DNA of 22,186 nt from Flavobacteriaceae bacterium. GTDB taxonomy: Bacteria; Bacteroidota; Bacteroidia; Flavobacteriales; Flavobacteriaceae. The position numbers and the translations under genes were made by a program. Positions 14,162 to 21,756 of the stretch are shown here, piece after piece (within the stretch, counting starts at the first letter, position 1; every line of letters starts with the position of its first letter). Location: assembly GCA_016649785.1 (NCBI GenBank), contig JAENXB010000017.1, forward strand, positions 1 to 22,186, read 5' to 3'. The notes beneath the pieces are model-generated. The model was not told the DNA's origin and made no database searches. It saw only the letters and a list, made by a program, of their open reading frames with translations.

Positions 14162-15604
14162 TTAATTTATTGGTAATCGAAGTAATTCCTGATCTTTCAG
14201 ATATAATTTCAATGCGATTAAAGCGGCTAAATTTGCCTCTTCTTCAATTTTTGATTTTAATTTTTCAGCTGAATAGTAATTCTTCACAAAATGGGTGTCA
14301 AAATTTCCACTTCTGAAAGCTTCGTGTTCAAACACGAATTTCCCAAACGGAAGTGTGGTCATCACCCCTTTTATTTCATAATTATCTATTGCCTTGATCA
14401 TCAACTGAATTGCTTCCTCCCTTGTCTTTGCATATGTGATGAGCTTAGCCAGCATCGGATCGTAATAGATGGGTATTTCCATTCCTTCCTCAAATCCGTC
14501 ATCCACGCGAATTCCTTCACCAACCGGGATTTGATAGCGCTCCAATGTGCCAACACTCGGCATAAAATCTGCCATAGGATCTTCGGCATAGATCCTCAAT
14601 TCTACCGCATGTCCGTTAATTTTTATATCGTCCTGGGAAAAAGCCAGTTTTTCACCCCTCGCCACTTTTATTTGCTGTTCTACCAGGTCTAAGCCTGTAA
14701 TAAACTCAGTAACGGGATGTTCCACCTGTAAACGGGTATTCATCTCCAGAAAGTAGAAATTTTTATTGGCATCCATTAAAAATTCAACCGTTCCTACTCC
14801 CACATAATCACAGGCTTTAGCAACTTTAATAGCGGCTTCCCCCATTTTTTTACGGATCCCCTCGGTTAAAACTACTGAAGGCGCTTCTTCTATCACCTTT
14901 TGATGCCGGCGCTGAATACTGCATTCCCGCTCAAAAAGAGACACCACATTTCCGTGGGTATCGGCAAGAACCTGAATCTCGATATGCCTTGGGGAACTAA
15001 TATACTTTTCAATAAAAACCGATCCATCCCCAAAAGCAGATTCCGCCTCACTGATGGCTCGTTTCATTTGGTCTTCCAGATCTTTTTCCTTTTCTACAAC
15101 GCGCATTCCTTTTCCCCCACCACCGGCGGATGCTTTGATCAAAATAGGATACCCGATCTCAACAGCGATAATTTTTGCTTTTTCAACATCGGTAATGGCT
15201 TCGTCAATTCCGGGAACCATTGGAATATCGTATTTTTTTACGGCATCTTTAGCGGCTAATTTACTTCCCATAATCCGGATTGCCCTGGACCGTGGACCAA
15301 TAAAAACGATCCCGTTTTTTTCCGCTTCTTCGGCAAAATCGGCATTTTCGCTCAAAAAACCATACCCGGGATGGATTGCATCAACGTTCAACTCTTTTGC
15401 AACCCGAATAATTTTGCTTCCCAACAAATAGGATTCGTTGGATGGAGCTTCTCCAATACAAACCGCTTCATCGGCAAATTTCACATGTGGGGAATTCCGG
15501 TCGGCCGTAGAAAAAACCGCTACCGTTTTTATGCCCATTTTCTGGGCCGTTTTCATCACCCGTAAGGCAATCTCACCGCGATTGGCTATTAATATTTTTT
15601 TCAT
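14162..15604 (-). CDS. Biotin carboxylase subunit of acyl-CoA carboxylase
   Basis: This 480-residue ATP-grasp enzyme carboxylates biotin on the carrier protein, using ATP and bicarbonate. The N-terminal domain starts MKKILIANRGEIALRV. The ATP-binding glycine loop is ASAGGGGKGMRVV (about 158-170). ECSIQRRHQKVIEEAP lies at about 228-242 and the catalytic segment EMNTRLQVEHPVTE at 287-300. It ends about 30 residues later than E. coli AccC, an extension seen in acyl-CoA carboxylases of this type. It lacks a fused biotin domain; the carrier is a separate gene, 96 bp upstream in transcription. The carboxyltransferase begins 88 bp downstream. Reaction and family are secure; gene symbol withheld because several homologues are usually present. 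Confidence 0.95.
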   Translation of the reverse strand: MKKILIANRGEIALRVMKTAQKMGIKTVAVFSTADRNSPHVKFADEAVCIGEAPSNESYLLGSKIIRVAKELNVDAIHPGYGFLSENADFAEEAEKNGIVFIGPRSRAIRIMGSKLAAKDAVKKYDIPMVPGIDEAITDVEKAKIIAVEIGYPILIKASAGGGGKGMRVVEKEKDLEDQMKRAISEAESAFGDGSVFIEKYISSPRHIEIQVLADTHGNVVSLFERECSIQRRHQKVIEEAPSVVLTEGIRKKMGEAAIKVAKACDYVGVGTVEFLMDANKNFYFLEMNTRLQVEHPVTEFITGLDLVEQQIKVARGEKLAFSQDDIKINGHAVELRIYAEDPMADFMPSVGTLERYQIPVGEGIRVDDGFEEGMEIPIYYDPMLAKLITYAKTREEAIQLMIKAIDNYEIKGVMTTLPFGKFVFEHEAFRSGNFDTHFVKNYYSAEKLKSKIEEEANLAALIALKLYLKDQELLRLPIN

Positions 15605-15700
15605 TTTAATGATATCTATACATTTGACGCATATAACAATTGCCGGTTAGCATTTAATTCTAAAAAATTGGAAACTAACAACTGTATCCTGCATCTGAAT

Positions 15701-16186
15701 TTATTCCATTTCAATTAACATTTGATTTTTCTCAACCTTCTCCCCTTTTGTAACCGATACCGATTTCACAACTCCATCTCCCAGGGCTGTCAACGTATTT
15801 TCCATTTTCATTGCTTCCAACACCAATAGGTAATCGCCTTCTTTAACTGTATCTCCTACCTCAACCAGTACATCTAAGATCAATCCCGGCATTGGCGCCT
15901 TAATATCATTCAATATTTGAGCGGAACCTAAAGACAAGCCCATTTCCTCGATCAATAGATCTAATTGATTAGAAATATCAATTTCGTAAATGTTTGAATT
16001 TATTTTTACGGTATAGCTTTTTTTAAGGAAATTCGTGGCGATTATTTCAGTTTTAAAAGAATGATTTTCTTTTAAAACATGGAATTCCGTAGAGGAAACT
16101 TCCTGAATATCCAGAGTATCAATTTGGGCTTCGGAAAATTCATATTCAAAAGCATCATTCACTTTTACTTTATATTTTTTATCCAT
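15701..16186 (-). CDS. Biotin carboxyl carrier protein of acyl-CoA carboxylase
   Basis: This 161-residue protein has a C-terminal biotinyl domain (about 94-161) starting IKAPMPGLILDVLVEVGDTVKEGDYLLVLEAMKMENTL. The biotinylated lysine is K127 in EAMKMEN. The first 90 residues resemble the linker and beta-barrel part of the alpha subunit of propionyl-CoA carboxylases (YTVKINSNIYEIDI). The carrier is first in the operon, followed by the biotin carboxylase and then carboxyltransferase. This three-gene split form, with separate carrier, carboxylase and transferase, is usual in Bacteroidota. It starts with ATG at 16186. Confidence 0.95.
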   Translation of the reverse strand: MDKKYKVKVNDAFEYEFSEAQIDTLDIQEVSSTEFHVLKENHSFKTEIIATNFLKKSYTVKINSNIYEIDISNQLDLLIEEMGLSLGSAQILNDIKAPMPGLILDVLVEVGDTVKEGDYLLVLEAMKMENTLTALGDGVVKSVSVTKGEKVEKNQMLIEME

Positions 16187-16288
16187 AAAATCTTGTTTAA
16201 AAACCTGGTTTTCTGTGAATGTCGTAAATATATAAAAATATGGGTGCTTTTAGAAGATTTAATTAAGAAATTGGGGAAAAACCAAAGA

Positions 16289-16316
16289 CCTGACAGCTTA
16301 TAAAAAACCTGTCAGG
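16289..16316. repeat. Interrupted palindromic repeat between carboxylase and dioxygenase operons
   Basis: CCTGACAG (16289-16296) and CTGTCAGG (16309-16316) form an 8-bp stem around a 12-base loop. It lies just after the persulfide dioxygenase gene (minus strand) and before the biotin carrier gene. It may end the dioxygenase transcript. The sequence resembles the palindromic repeats seen elsewhere in the window but differs in its core. Confidence 0.6.
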
Positions 16317-16359
16317 CCTAATTAAATTGTAAAAGCTACTTTAGAATTACCGGATGAAA

Positions 16360-17697
16360 TTATTTGAACTTTTCAATCGCATTGCTTAAATCATAAACCC
16401 TGGTATTTTTAAATTTGTTTTCCAAAATACTGCTCCCGGCTGCTGAACGGAAACCGGCGGCACAATGTACCACAATTGGTTTGTCTGCAGGTATTTTATC
16501 GGCATTGTCCCTTAATTCATTTAAAGGAAATGACAGCGCATTTTCAAAGATCTTCGCGCTGGCAACCTCGTTTTTACTTCGGATATCTACAATGGTATAA
16601 TCTTCAAGATTTTTTTTAAAGTGTTTCAGATCCAGTTTATCTGAAGAAACAGAAACTTTATCAGATAAGGTAACAATTGCTTTTATCTGTTTTTCATATC
16701 CTATTTTGGCTGTCCTTTCCAGGACATATTCCATATCATTAACACTATTCACTACCAAATAAAAAGCTTCTTCAGGCTCTACTAAAACTCCCAGCCAGGT
16801 TTCAAAATCATCTTTATCAGATCTGGCCATGATATTAACACTATTAGGGAAATGGCCATTTTTATAAATATTTCCATCACGGGTATCTACTATGGAAACC
16901 CCTGCTTCTAATTTGTCGACAAATAGTTTCAAATTAACTGCCCCTTTTGATTTCTGCACATTTTCGGCCCCGTGCTTATTTATATCCACATTAAAACCAA
17001 AATAGGATGGAATTATCGGTTGATCTTCCAATATGTTTTCCAAAAATTTGGCTTCAGTTTGTTTTTTAAATGCCCAATTTCCCATCCGTTCATTTCCCAG
17101 GGTGCTGGAAGAATCTGCACTCATATTTTTTCCGCAAAGTGAGCCGGCACCGTGAGCAGGATATACCAGGGCTTCATCCGGCAAGTGATTAAATTTATTT
17201 TGCATTGTATGGTACATATCTTTTGCCAACTCTACCCGTTTGGCCTTCATATTCCCAACATTTTCGCGTAAATCGGGCCGCCCCACATCGCCAATAAACA
17301 GGGTGTCTCCGGTAAATAAGATGGTTTTCTTTGTATCCTCCGCAACTATTGTAATGCTGTCCGGAGAATGTCCGGGAGTATTTATTGCTTTGAATGTGAT
17401 CTTCCCCATTTTAATGGAATCGCCGTCATCAAAAGGGATATGCTTATAATCTGCTCCCAATAATTTACTCACATAAATATCAGCCCCGGTTTGCTCGCTA
17501 ATTTGCAGGTGACTGCTCACAAAATCGGCATGCGGATGCGTTTCGAAAACCGCTGTTATTTTTGCGTTTTGCTCTTCAGCATATATATAATATTGCATTG
17601 GGTTTCTGGATGGATCAACAAGTGCCATCTTACCTTCACTCACAATTGCATAGGAATAATGCGCCAACGGGCCATCCTTAAATTGTTTTATTTTCAT
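16360..17697 (-). CDS. CstB-like persulfide dioxygenase fused to two rhodanese-type domains
   Basis: This 445-residue protein has three parts. Residues 1-240 form a metallo-beta-lactamase persulfide dioxygenase: THPHADFVSSH supplies iron ligands H54 and H56, and further ligands are H110 (TPGH), D131 (FTGDTLFIGDVGRPDL) and H182 (YPAH). Residues 255-345 form a rhodanese-like domain without its active-site cysteine (the loop reads FYLVVNSVND). Residues 355-445 form a second, intact rhodanese with the loop HCAAGFRSAAG and Cys412. The same order and size occur in CstB of Staphylococcus aureus (444 residues), which converts persulfides and generates thiosulfate. It follows the hydroxylase gene by 3 bp. 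It should protect the cell from sulfide-derived persulfides. The thiosulfate it might make could be handled by the YeeE/YedE pair 4 kb away. Confidence 0.93.
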   Translation of the reverse strand: MKIKQFKDGPLAHYSYAIVSEGKMALVDPSRNPMQYYIYAEEQNAKITAVFETHPHADFVSSHLQISEQTGADIYVSKLLGADYKHIPFDDGDSIKMGKITFKAINTPGHSPDSITIVAEDTKKTILFTGDTLFIGDVGRPDLRENVGNMKAKRVELAKDMYHTMQNKFNHLPDEALVYPAHGAGSLCGKNMSADSSSTLGNERMGNWAFKKQTEAKFLENILEDQPIIPSYFGFNVDINKHGAENVQKSKGAVNLKLFVDKLEAGVSIVDTRDGNIYKNGHFPNSVNIMARSDKDDFETWLGVLVEPEEAFYLVVNSVNDMEYVLERTAKIGYEKQIKAIVTLSDKVSVSSDKLDLKHFKKNLEDYTIVDIRSKNEVASAKIFENALSFPLNELRDNADKIPADKPIVVHCAAGFRSAAGSSILENKFKNTRVYDLSNAIEKFK

Positions 17698-17700
17698 TTT

Positions 17701-18609
17701 CTACGTTTTTGTTAAACTTAGTTTTTTTTGTTGATTTTTACTTTTTTTGAATGGAAACATCAATTGATTCCCAAAATCCTGGGGAAAATCTTCATCTCCT
17801 TCAAATCCAATTTCTATATTTTTTCCGTTCTGCGGAATATAAGCCGTTCTGAATAAATAATCCCAAATGCTCAGAGTTAAACCGAAATTCATTCCGTAGG
17901 GATGCGCTTCAGGTAATTTCTTGGAATGATGCCAAATATGCATTCTCGGATTGTTAAAAATATATCTGAAAATTCCGTAATTCCAACCCACATTGGCGTG
18001 ATTTAGATGACCTACAAAAACGGCGAACATATGGACCACAATGAATTCCTGGATCCCGAAACCTATCATTGCCAGCGGAATATACTGAACGGTTTTATAC
18101 ACAATAGTTTCCATAAAATGAAACCTGAACTGGGCAGCAAACCCCATTTCCTTTACGCTGTGATGAACTTTGTGAAATTCCCACAGCCAGGGCCTGTAAT
18201 GCAACTGCCGGTGAATGTTCCATTGAATGAAATCGGCGATCACCAACATTATCAGCAACTGTGACCAAACCGGGAAACTTTCCAATTTAAAAGCCACGAT
18301 ATTTTCAATTCCGAATAGCTGCAAAAAATCTTTGAATAATTCTACTCCTACATTTGAGATCGCATTATAGCCAATAAGTGAAAACAGGAAGAAATTAAAC
18401 AAAATATAAAAGGAATCCAGCCAAAACCCCTTTCGGAAGATCTTCTGATCTTTTCGCCAGGGAATGATGATCTCCACAATCCAAACCAGCAACGACAAGA
18501 CGATGAGCCAATAAAAATAATTGGTCCACGAGGGATTTGTGATTTCCTGAACCAGGTAATTAAAATACCCGGTAAATGAATCCTGTATAATTTTTAAATA
18601 CTTTTCCAA
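17701..18609 (-). CDS. Sterol desaturase / fatty acid hydroxylase superfamily membrane protein
   Basis: This 302-residue integral membrane protein has the histidine clusters of the di-iron fatty acid hydroxylase superfamily: HRQLH (133-137), HKVHH (146-150), HLNHANVGWN (201-210) and HIWHHSKK (224-231). About four membrane segments lie near residues 31-50, 63-83, 112-131 and 168-199. The enzymes use oxygen to hydroxylate or desaturate lipids; the substrate here is unknown, and bacterial members rarely act on sterols. The only start that keeps the whole family region is a TTG at 18609, as a stop codon lies two codons earlier. It ends 3 bp before the persulfide dioxygenase, so the two form one operon. 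The promoter carries a 14-bp palindrome. Confidence 0.9.
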   Translation of the reverse strand: MEKYLKIIQDSFTGYFNYLVQEITNPSWTNYFYWLIVLSLLVWIVEIIIPWRKDQKIFRKGFWLDSFYILFNFFLFSLIGYNAISNVGVELFKDFLQLFGIENIVAFKLESFPVWSQLLIMLVIADFIQWNIHRQLHYRPWLWEFHKVHHSVKEMGFAAQFRFHFMETIVYKTVQYIPLAMIGFGIQEFIVVHMFAVFVGHLNHANVGWNYGIFRYIFNNPRMHIWHHSKKLPEAHPYGMNFGLTLSIWDYLFRTAYIPQNGKNIEIGFEGDEDFPQDFGNQLMFPFKKSKNQQKKLSLTKT

Positions 18610-18630
18610 TACCTATAAATTTTAAAAAGG

Positions 18631-18638
18631 CAAAAATA
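18631..18638 (-). promoter_or_regulatory. Promoter -7 element of the hydroxylase-dioxygenase operon
   Basis: On the minus strand the sequence reads TATTTTTG, a TAnnTTTG match, 21 bp before the TTG start. Transcription would begin near 18624-18628. The expected -33 TTG is not at the usual distance; a TTG lies inside the palindrome, 26 bp upstream of the element. Confidence 0.6.
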
Positions 18639-18660
18639 CATATTTAGGTCACTTATTGCA

Positions 18661-18674
18661 GTAACAATTGTTAC
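18661..18674. promoter_or_regulatory. Operator-like 14-bp palindrome GTAACAATTGTTAC
   Basis: A perfect palindrome of two GTAAC half-sites separated by AATT. Its centre lies about 40-44 bp upstream of the predicted transcription start, the position taken by a class II activator such as a Crp/Fnr-family protein. The half-site spacing also fits such a dimer. Binding protein unknown. Confidence 0.55.
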
Positions 18675-18856
18675 AGATGTACGAGATGAAATCAGACCAG
18701 GTAAATTTGGAGCGCACAAAATTTTTGAACTGACATCATATTTGCTCTTAGGCACTTTCATTCATTAAGCAGAAAGTTTTGATTGTTAAAGTTTCAATCG
18801 GTTAAATAGAATTTGTGTCACCCAGTTTTAATTTTATCAAATTTCAAAATTATATC

Positions 18857-18895
18857 ATAAGGTCTCACAGGTTTTAAATACCTGTGAGACCTTAT
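18857..18895. repeat. Perfect 16-bp inverted repeat next to the Fic gene
   Basis: Arms at 18857-18872 and 18880-18895 (core GGTCTCACAGGT and its complement) flank a 7-base loop TTTAAAT. It lies 26 bp after the Fic stop codon, where it could be that gene's terminator. It also resembles mobile REP-type palindromes of flavobacteria. Confidence 0.8.
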
Positions 18896-18920
18896 CCCTT
18901 AAAAAATGCCCGCGCATTTT

Positions 18921-19874
18921 CTAACGTTTTCTCTTCCTGTTTTTAACATAATCTTCAACAGCTTCTTTTGTTGTGAGCCAGTTCCGACCTTCTTTGTAGG
19001 CATCTATTTTACCCTGTCTGGCTAACAAACTGATGTATTCCTGCCCGTAAGGCAATTCTTCTTCTTCCACAAGACTTGAGATCTCGGTGTAACCAAGATC
19101 GCTATCCGGGAGTGCCTGAAGATAAATATTTAAGGTTCTCTCTAATGCCTGTGACATCAATAAGGCCAATTTTGAATAATTGCCTTTATTGGCAGAGTTT
19201 AAAGCATCATAATATTTTTTTCTGTCATTTTTTAAAATGATTGCCGGCGGAAAACCTTTTCTCATGAGCAATAAATTCATGGCCAAACGAACCGTTCTGC
19301 CATTCCCGTCAAAAAATGGATGAATCCAGACAAATTTATGGTGAAAAACTGTAGCCAATTCAATATCGTTAAGTCCTAAAGTGTTTGTGTTTACAAATTG
19401 AATTAATTCATCTAATAAGCCTGAAACTTTTTGAGTATTTGGAGGCAGGAAATTTGCCCCGGCAATACGCACCCCTGCATTTCTTAACCTTCCTGCAAAA
19501 TCGTCTTCAATACTTCTTAAAACCAACTCATGCAGTGATAGAACATCTTTACTACTGAGCAAATGATTTTCATCTATAAGTTTATATAAAAAATTTAAAG
19601 CCGTCTCATGGTTTTTAGCTTCAAAATGTTCCCGAAGCGATTTTCCTTTTATGGTGATACCTTCCTGCAATACCATTTGTGTTTCCCTTAAAGTAAGGCT
19701 ATTGCCTTCTATACTATTGGAATTGTAAGTCCATTCTATAGATAAGGCTTCCCTGATTTTTTGCAAAGCGATATTTGGCAATGGCCTGCTGTTTTGCAGC
19801 ATCGCTTTTTTCTCGTACAATCTATCAAAAGTAGTTTGTAATTCCTTCCTATATGTCACATCTATTCTCCACAT
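18921..19874 (-). CDS. Fic family protein with N-terminal inhibitory motif and C-terminal DNA-binding-like tail
   Basis: This 317-residue protein has the Fic catalytic motif HPFFDGNGRTVR (residues 185-196), whose His185 should be the catalytic base. The N-terminal helix carries TYNSNSIEGN (49-58), matching the class II inhibitory motif (S/T)xxxE(G/N) with E56 blocking the ATP site. Fic proteins usually transfer AMP to a hydroxyl side chain of a target. The last 50 residues (EYISLLARQGKIDAYKEGRNWLTTKEAVEDYVKNRKRKR) look like a small winged or excisionase-type helix-turn-helix, so the protein may bind DNA. No antitoxin gene is adjacent, consistent with the intramolecular inhibitor. It is a single gene with no operon partner visible; a hairpin follows it. 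Confidence 0.93.
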   Translation of the reverse strand: MWRIDVTYRKELQTTFDRLYEKKAMLQNSRPLPNIALQKIREALSIEWTYNSNSIEGNSLTLRETQMVLQEGITIKGKSLREHFEAKNHETALNFLYKLIDENHLLSSKDVLSLHELVLRSIEDDFAGRLRNAGVRIAGANFLPPNTQKVSGLLDELIQFVNTNTLGLNDIELATVFHHKFVWIHPFFDGNGRTVRLAMNLLLMRKGFPPAIILKNDRKKYYDALNSANKGNYSKLALLMSQALERTLNIYLQALPDSDLGYTEISSLVEEEELPYGQEYISLLARQGKIDAYKEGRNWLTTKEAVEDYVKNRKRKR

Positions 19875-20142
19875 TCAACAAATATACAATTTTATCGGTT
19901 GTCTTCAAAATTAACTCTATCCGATGTTAAAATATTTTTATCCCCTACAAAATTTGAAGATCGATCTGATTCTTAATAGTTGAACATCTGAAAATTATAT
20001 CTTTGATTCTGCCGGATATTAAAAAAAAATCCGGGAAGTTTTGAAAAACCTATCGGATTTATTTCCTTTCCTGTTTTCAAAAATTAAGCATTACCTAATA
20101 AATCTAAAAGTTGCGTTTAAAGGTTGAATTCAAGTAATTTCA

Positions 20143-21756
20143 TCAGGTATTTGCAGTTCCTTTAAACTTTAAATTTTTATTGTTTGAATTAAAATGAAGC
20201 CCAATGTTCTGTTTTCTTTCAATTGCTGCTCTGGTTATGAGATAAGCAATACCCCGTAAGTTTCTTAATTCGCAAATAGAAACCGTTAGTTTCGATTTTT
20301 TGTAAAGTTCTTCGGATTCTTCGTAAATTAATTTTAAACGTGACAATGCTCTTTTTAACCTCAAGTCAGTTCTCACAATACCAACATAATCACTCAAAAT
20401 GCTTTGTAATTCTGCTTTGGTATGATTTACTAAAATTTGTTCATTGGGTATAGTTGTTCCTTCATCATTCCAATCAGGCACATTCTGTTGATATCCAATT
20501 TTATAAATATCTTCCACTCCTTTAAGGTATGCACGATGGGAGAACACTAACGCCTCCAGCAATGAATTTGAAGCCAATCTGTTTGCTCCATGTAAACCTG
20601 TTGCAGAACATTCCCCTGAAGCGTATAAATTGACAATTGAAGTTCTGGCATTCTCATCTACTTTAATACCACCGCACAAATAGTGAGCGGCGGGAACCAC
20701 CGGAATGTAATTTTTAGTGATATCTATTCCTATAGACAAGCATTTATTATAAATCGTTGGGAAGTGGGTTTGTAATTTTTCCTGATCAATTTGCGTGGCA
20801 TCCAAAAAAACATGCAGATCGCCGTGTTTTTTCATTTCGGCATCTATAGATCGGGCAACAATATCCCGTGGCGCAAGATCTTTTCGCTCGTCATAATCCT
20901 GCATGAAAGCATAGTTATCGCGATTTCTCAGAATACCTCCTGCCCCTCTAACCGCTTCGGAAATCAAAAAGGCAGGATTATCAGAAAGATTATATAAAGC
21001 AGTGGGATGAAATTGCACAAATTCCATATTTTCAATCAAGGCCTTTGCCCGGTATGCCATTGCGATTCCATCTCCTGTTGCCACTGTTGGGTTGGTTGTA
21101 TTTTTGTAAACCTGACCAATTCCACCCGTGGCGAGCATGGTTGTTTTAGCGAGAAAGGTTTGAATTTTATTTGTTTTACGGTTTAAAACATACGCCCCAA
21201 AACATTTCTTATCTGGTGTTTTCCTATTTATCGTAATTCCCAAATGGTGTTGTGTAATCAAATCTATGGCAAAATGGTGGTCCAGAACAGTTATAAATGG
21301 ATGATCTTCTACTTGATGTATTAAAGCCCGCTCTATTTCGTTCCCTGTAAAATCTTTATAATGCAAAATTCGGCTGTCTGAATGTCCTCCTTCTTTTGCC
21401 AGATCATATTCTCCCTGCTGGTTTTTATCAAAATTTGTTCCCCATGCAATTAACTCCTGGATTCGTTCTGGCGCCTCTTCAACCACAATTCTAACCACAC
21501 TTTCATCGCACAGACCATCCCCGGCAACCAAGGTGTCCTTAATGTGATTTTCAAAAGAATCGGTAGATTTCATCACGGCAGCAATTCCACCTTGCGCATA
21601 TTTTGTGTTCCCTTCCTCCTCATTTGCTTTGGTGATAATGGTTATGGAAATTTTTTCGTTTTTAAGCCTGAAATGTTCCGCAACCTTAAAAGCATAGCTT
21701 AGCCCGGCAATTCCAGAACCAATTATAAGAAAATCTGATTTGAGTATTGAATTCAA
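20143..21756 (-). CDS. nadB: L-aspartate oxidase
   Basis: This 537-residue flavoenzyme oxidises L-aspartate to iminoaspartate, the first step of de novo NAD synthesis. FAD-binding GSGIAGLS lies at residues 13-20. Conserved segments follow: NTKYAQGGIAAV (50-61), ATGGIGQVYKNTTNPTVATGDG, EFVQFHPTAL, ARDIVARSIDAEMKKHG with the active-site arginine region, HYLCGGIKVDENART and SGECSATGLHGANRLASNSLLEA. The C-terminal helical domain ends with the usual LKRALSRL stretch. Length is standard. It starts with ATG at 21756. nadA and nadC, often adjacent in bacteria, are not in view; downstream (minus strand) is a 268-bp gap and the Fic gene. A TAAATTTG element (21789-21796, minus strand) lies 33 bp before the start and could be its promoter. 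Confidence 0.96.
   Translation of the reverse strand: MNSILKSDFLIIGSGIAGLSYAFKVAEHFRLKNEKISITIITKANEEEGNTKYAQGGIAAVMKSTDSFENHIKDTLVAGDGLCDESVVRIVVEEAPERIQELIAWGTNFDKNQQGEYDLAKEGGHSDSRILHYKDFTGNEIERALIHQVEDHPFITVLDHHFAIDLITQHHLGITINRKTPDKKCFGAYVLNRKTNKIQTFLAKTTMLATGGIGQVYKNTTNPTVATGDGIAMAYRAKALIENMEFVQFHPTALYNLSDNPAFLISEAVRGAGGILRNRDNYAFMQDYDERKDLAPRDIVARSIDAEMKKHGDLHVFLDATQIDQEKLQTHFPTIYNKCLSIGIDITKNYIPVVPAAHYLCGGIKVDENARTSIVNLYASGECSATGLHGANRLASNSLLEALVFSHRAYLKGVEDIYKIGYQQNVPDWNDEGTTIPNEQILVNHTKAELQSILSDYVGIVRTDLRLKRALSRLKLIYEESEELYKKSKLTVSICELRNLRGIAYLITRAAIERKQNIGLHFNSNNKNLKFKGTANT

Larger units (their letters stand above)
18610..18920. other. Regulatory gap upstream of the hydroxylase-dioxygenase operon
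   Basis: This 311-base gap holds the operon's promoter (CAAAAATA at 18631-18638, i.e. TATTTTTG on the minus strand), an operator-like palindrome (18661-18674) and a 39-bp hairpin (18857-18895). I saw no credible ORF. Confidence 0.7.

Noticed and set aside
15054..15431. A 125-codon plus-strand frame inside the biotin carboxylase gene
   Set aside because: Antisense to a clearly conserved enzyme, with no promoter or family resemblance; the same applies to the frames at 14291, 14900 and 12550.
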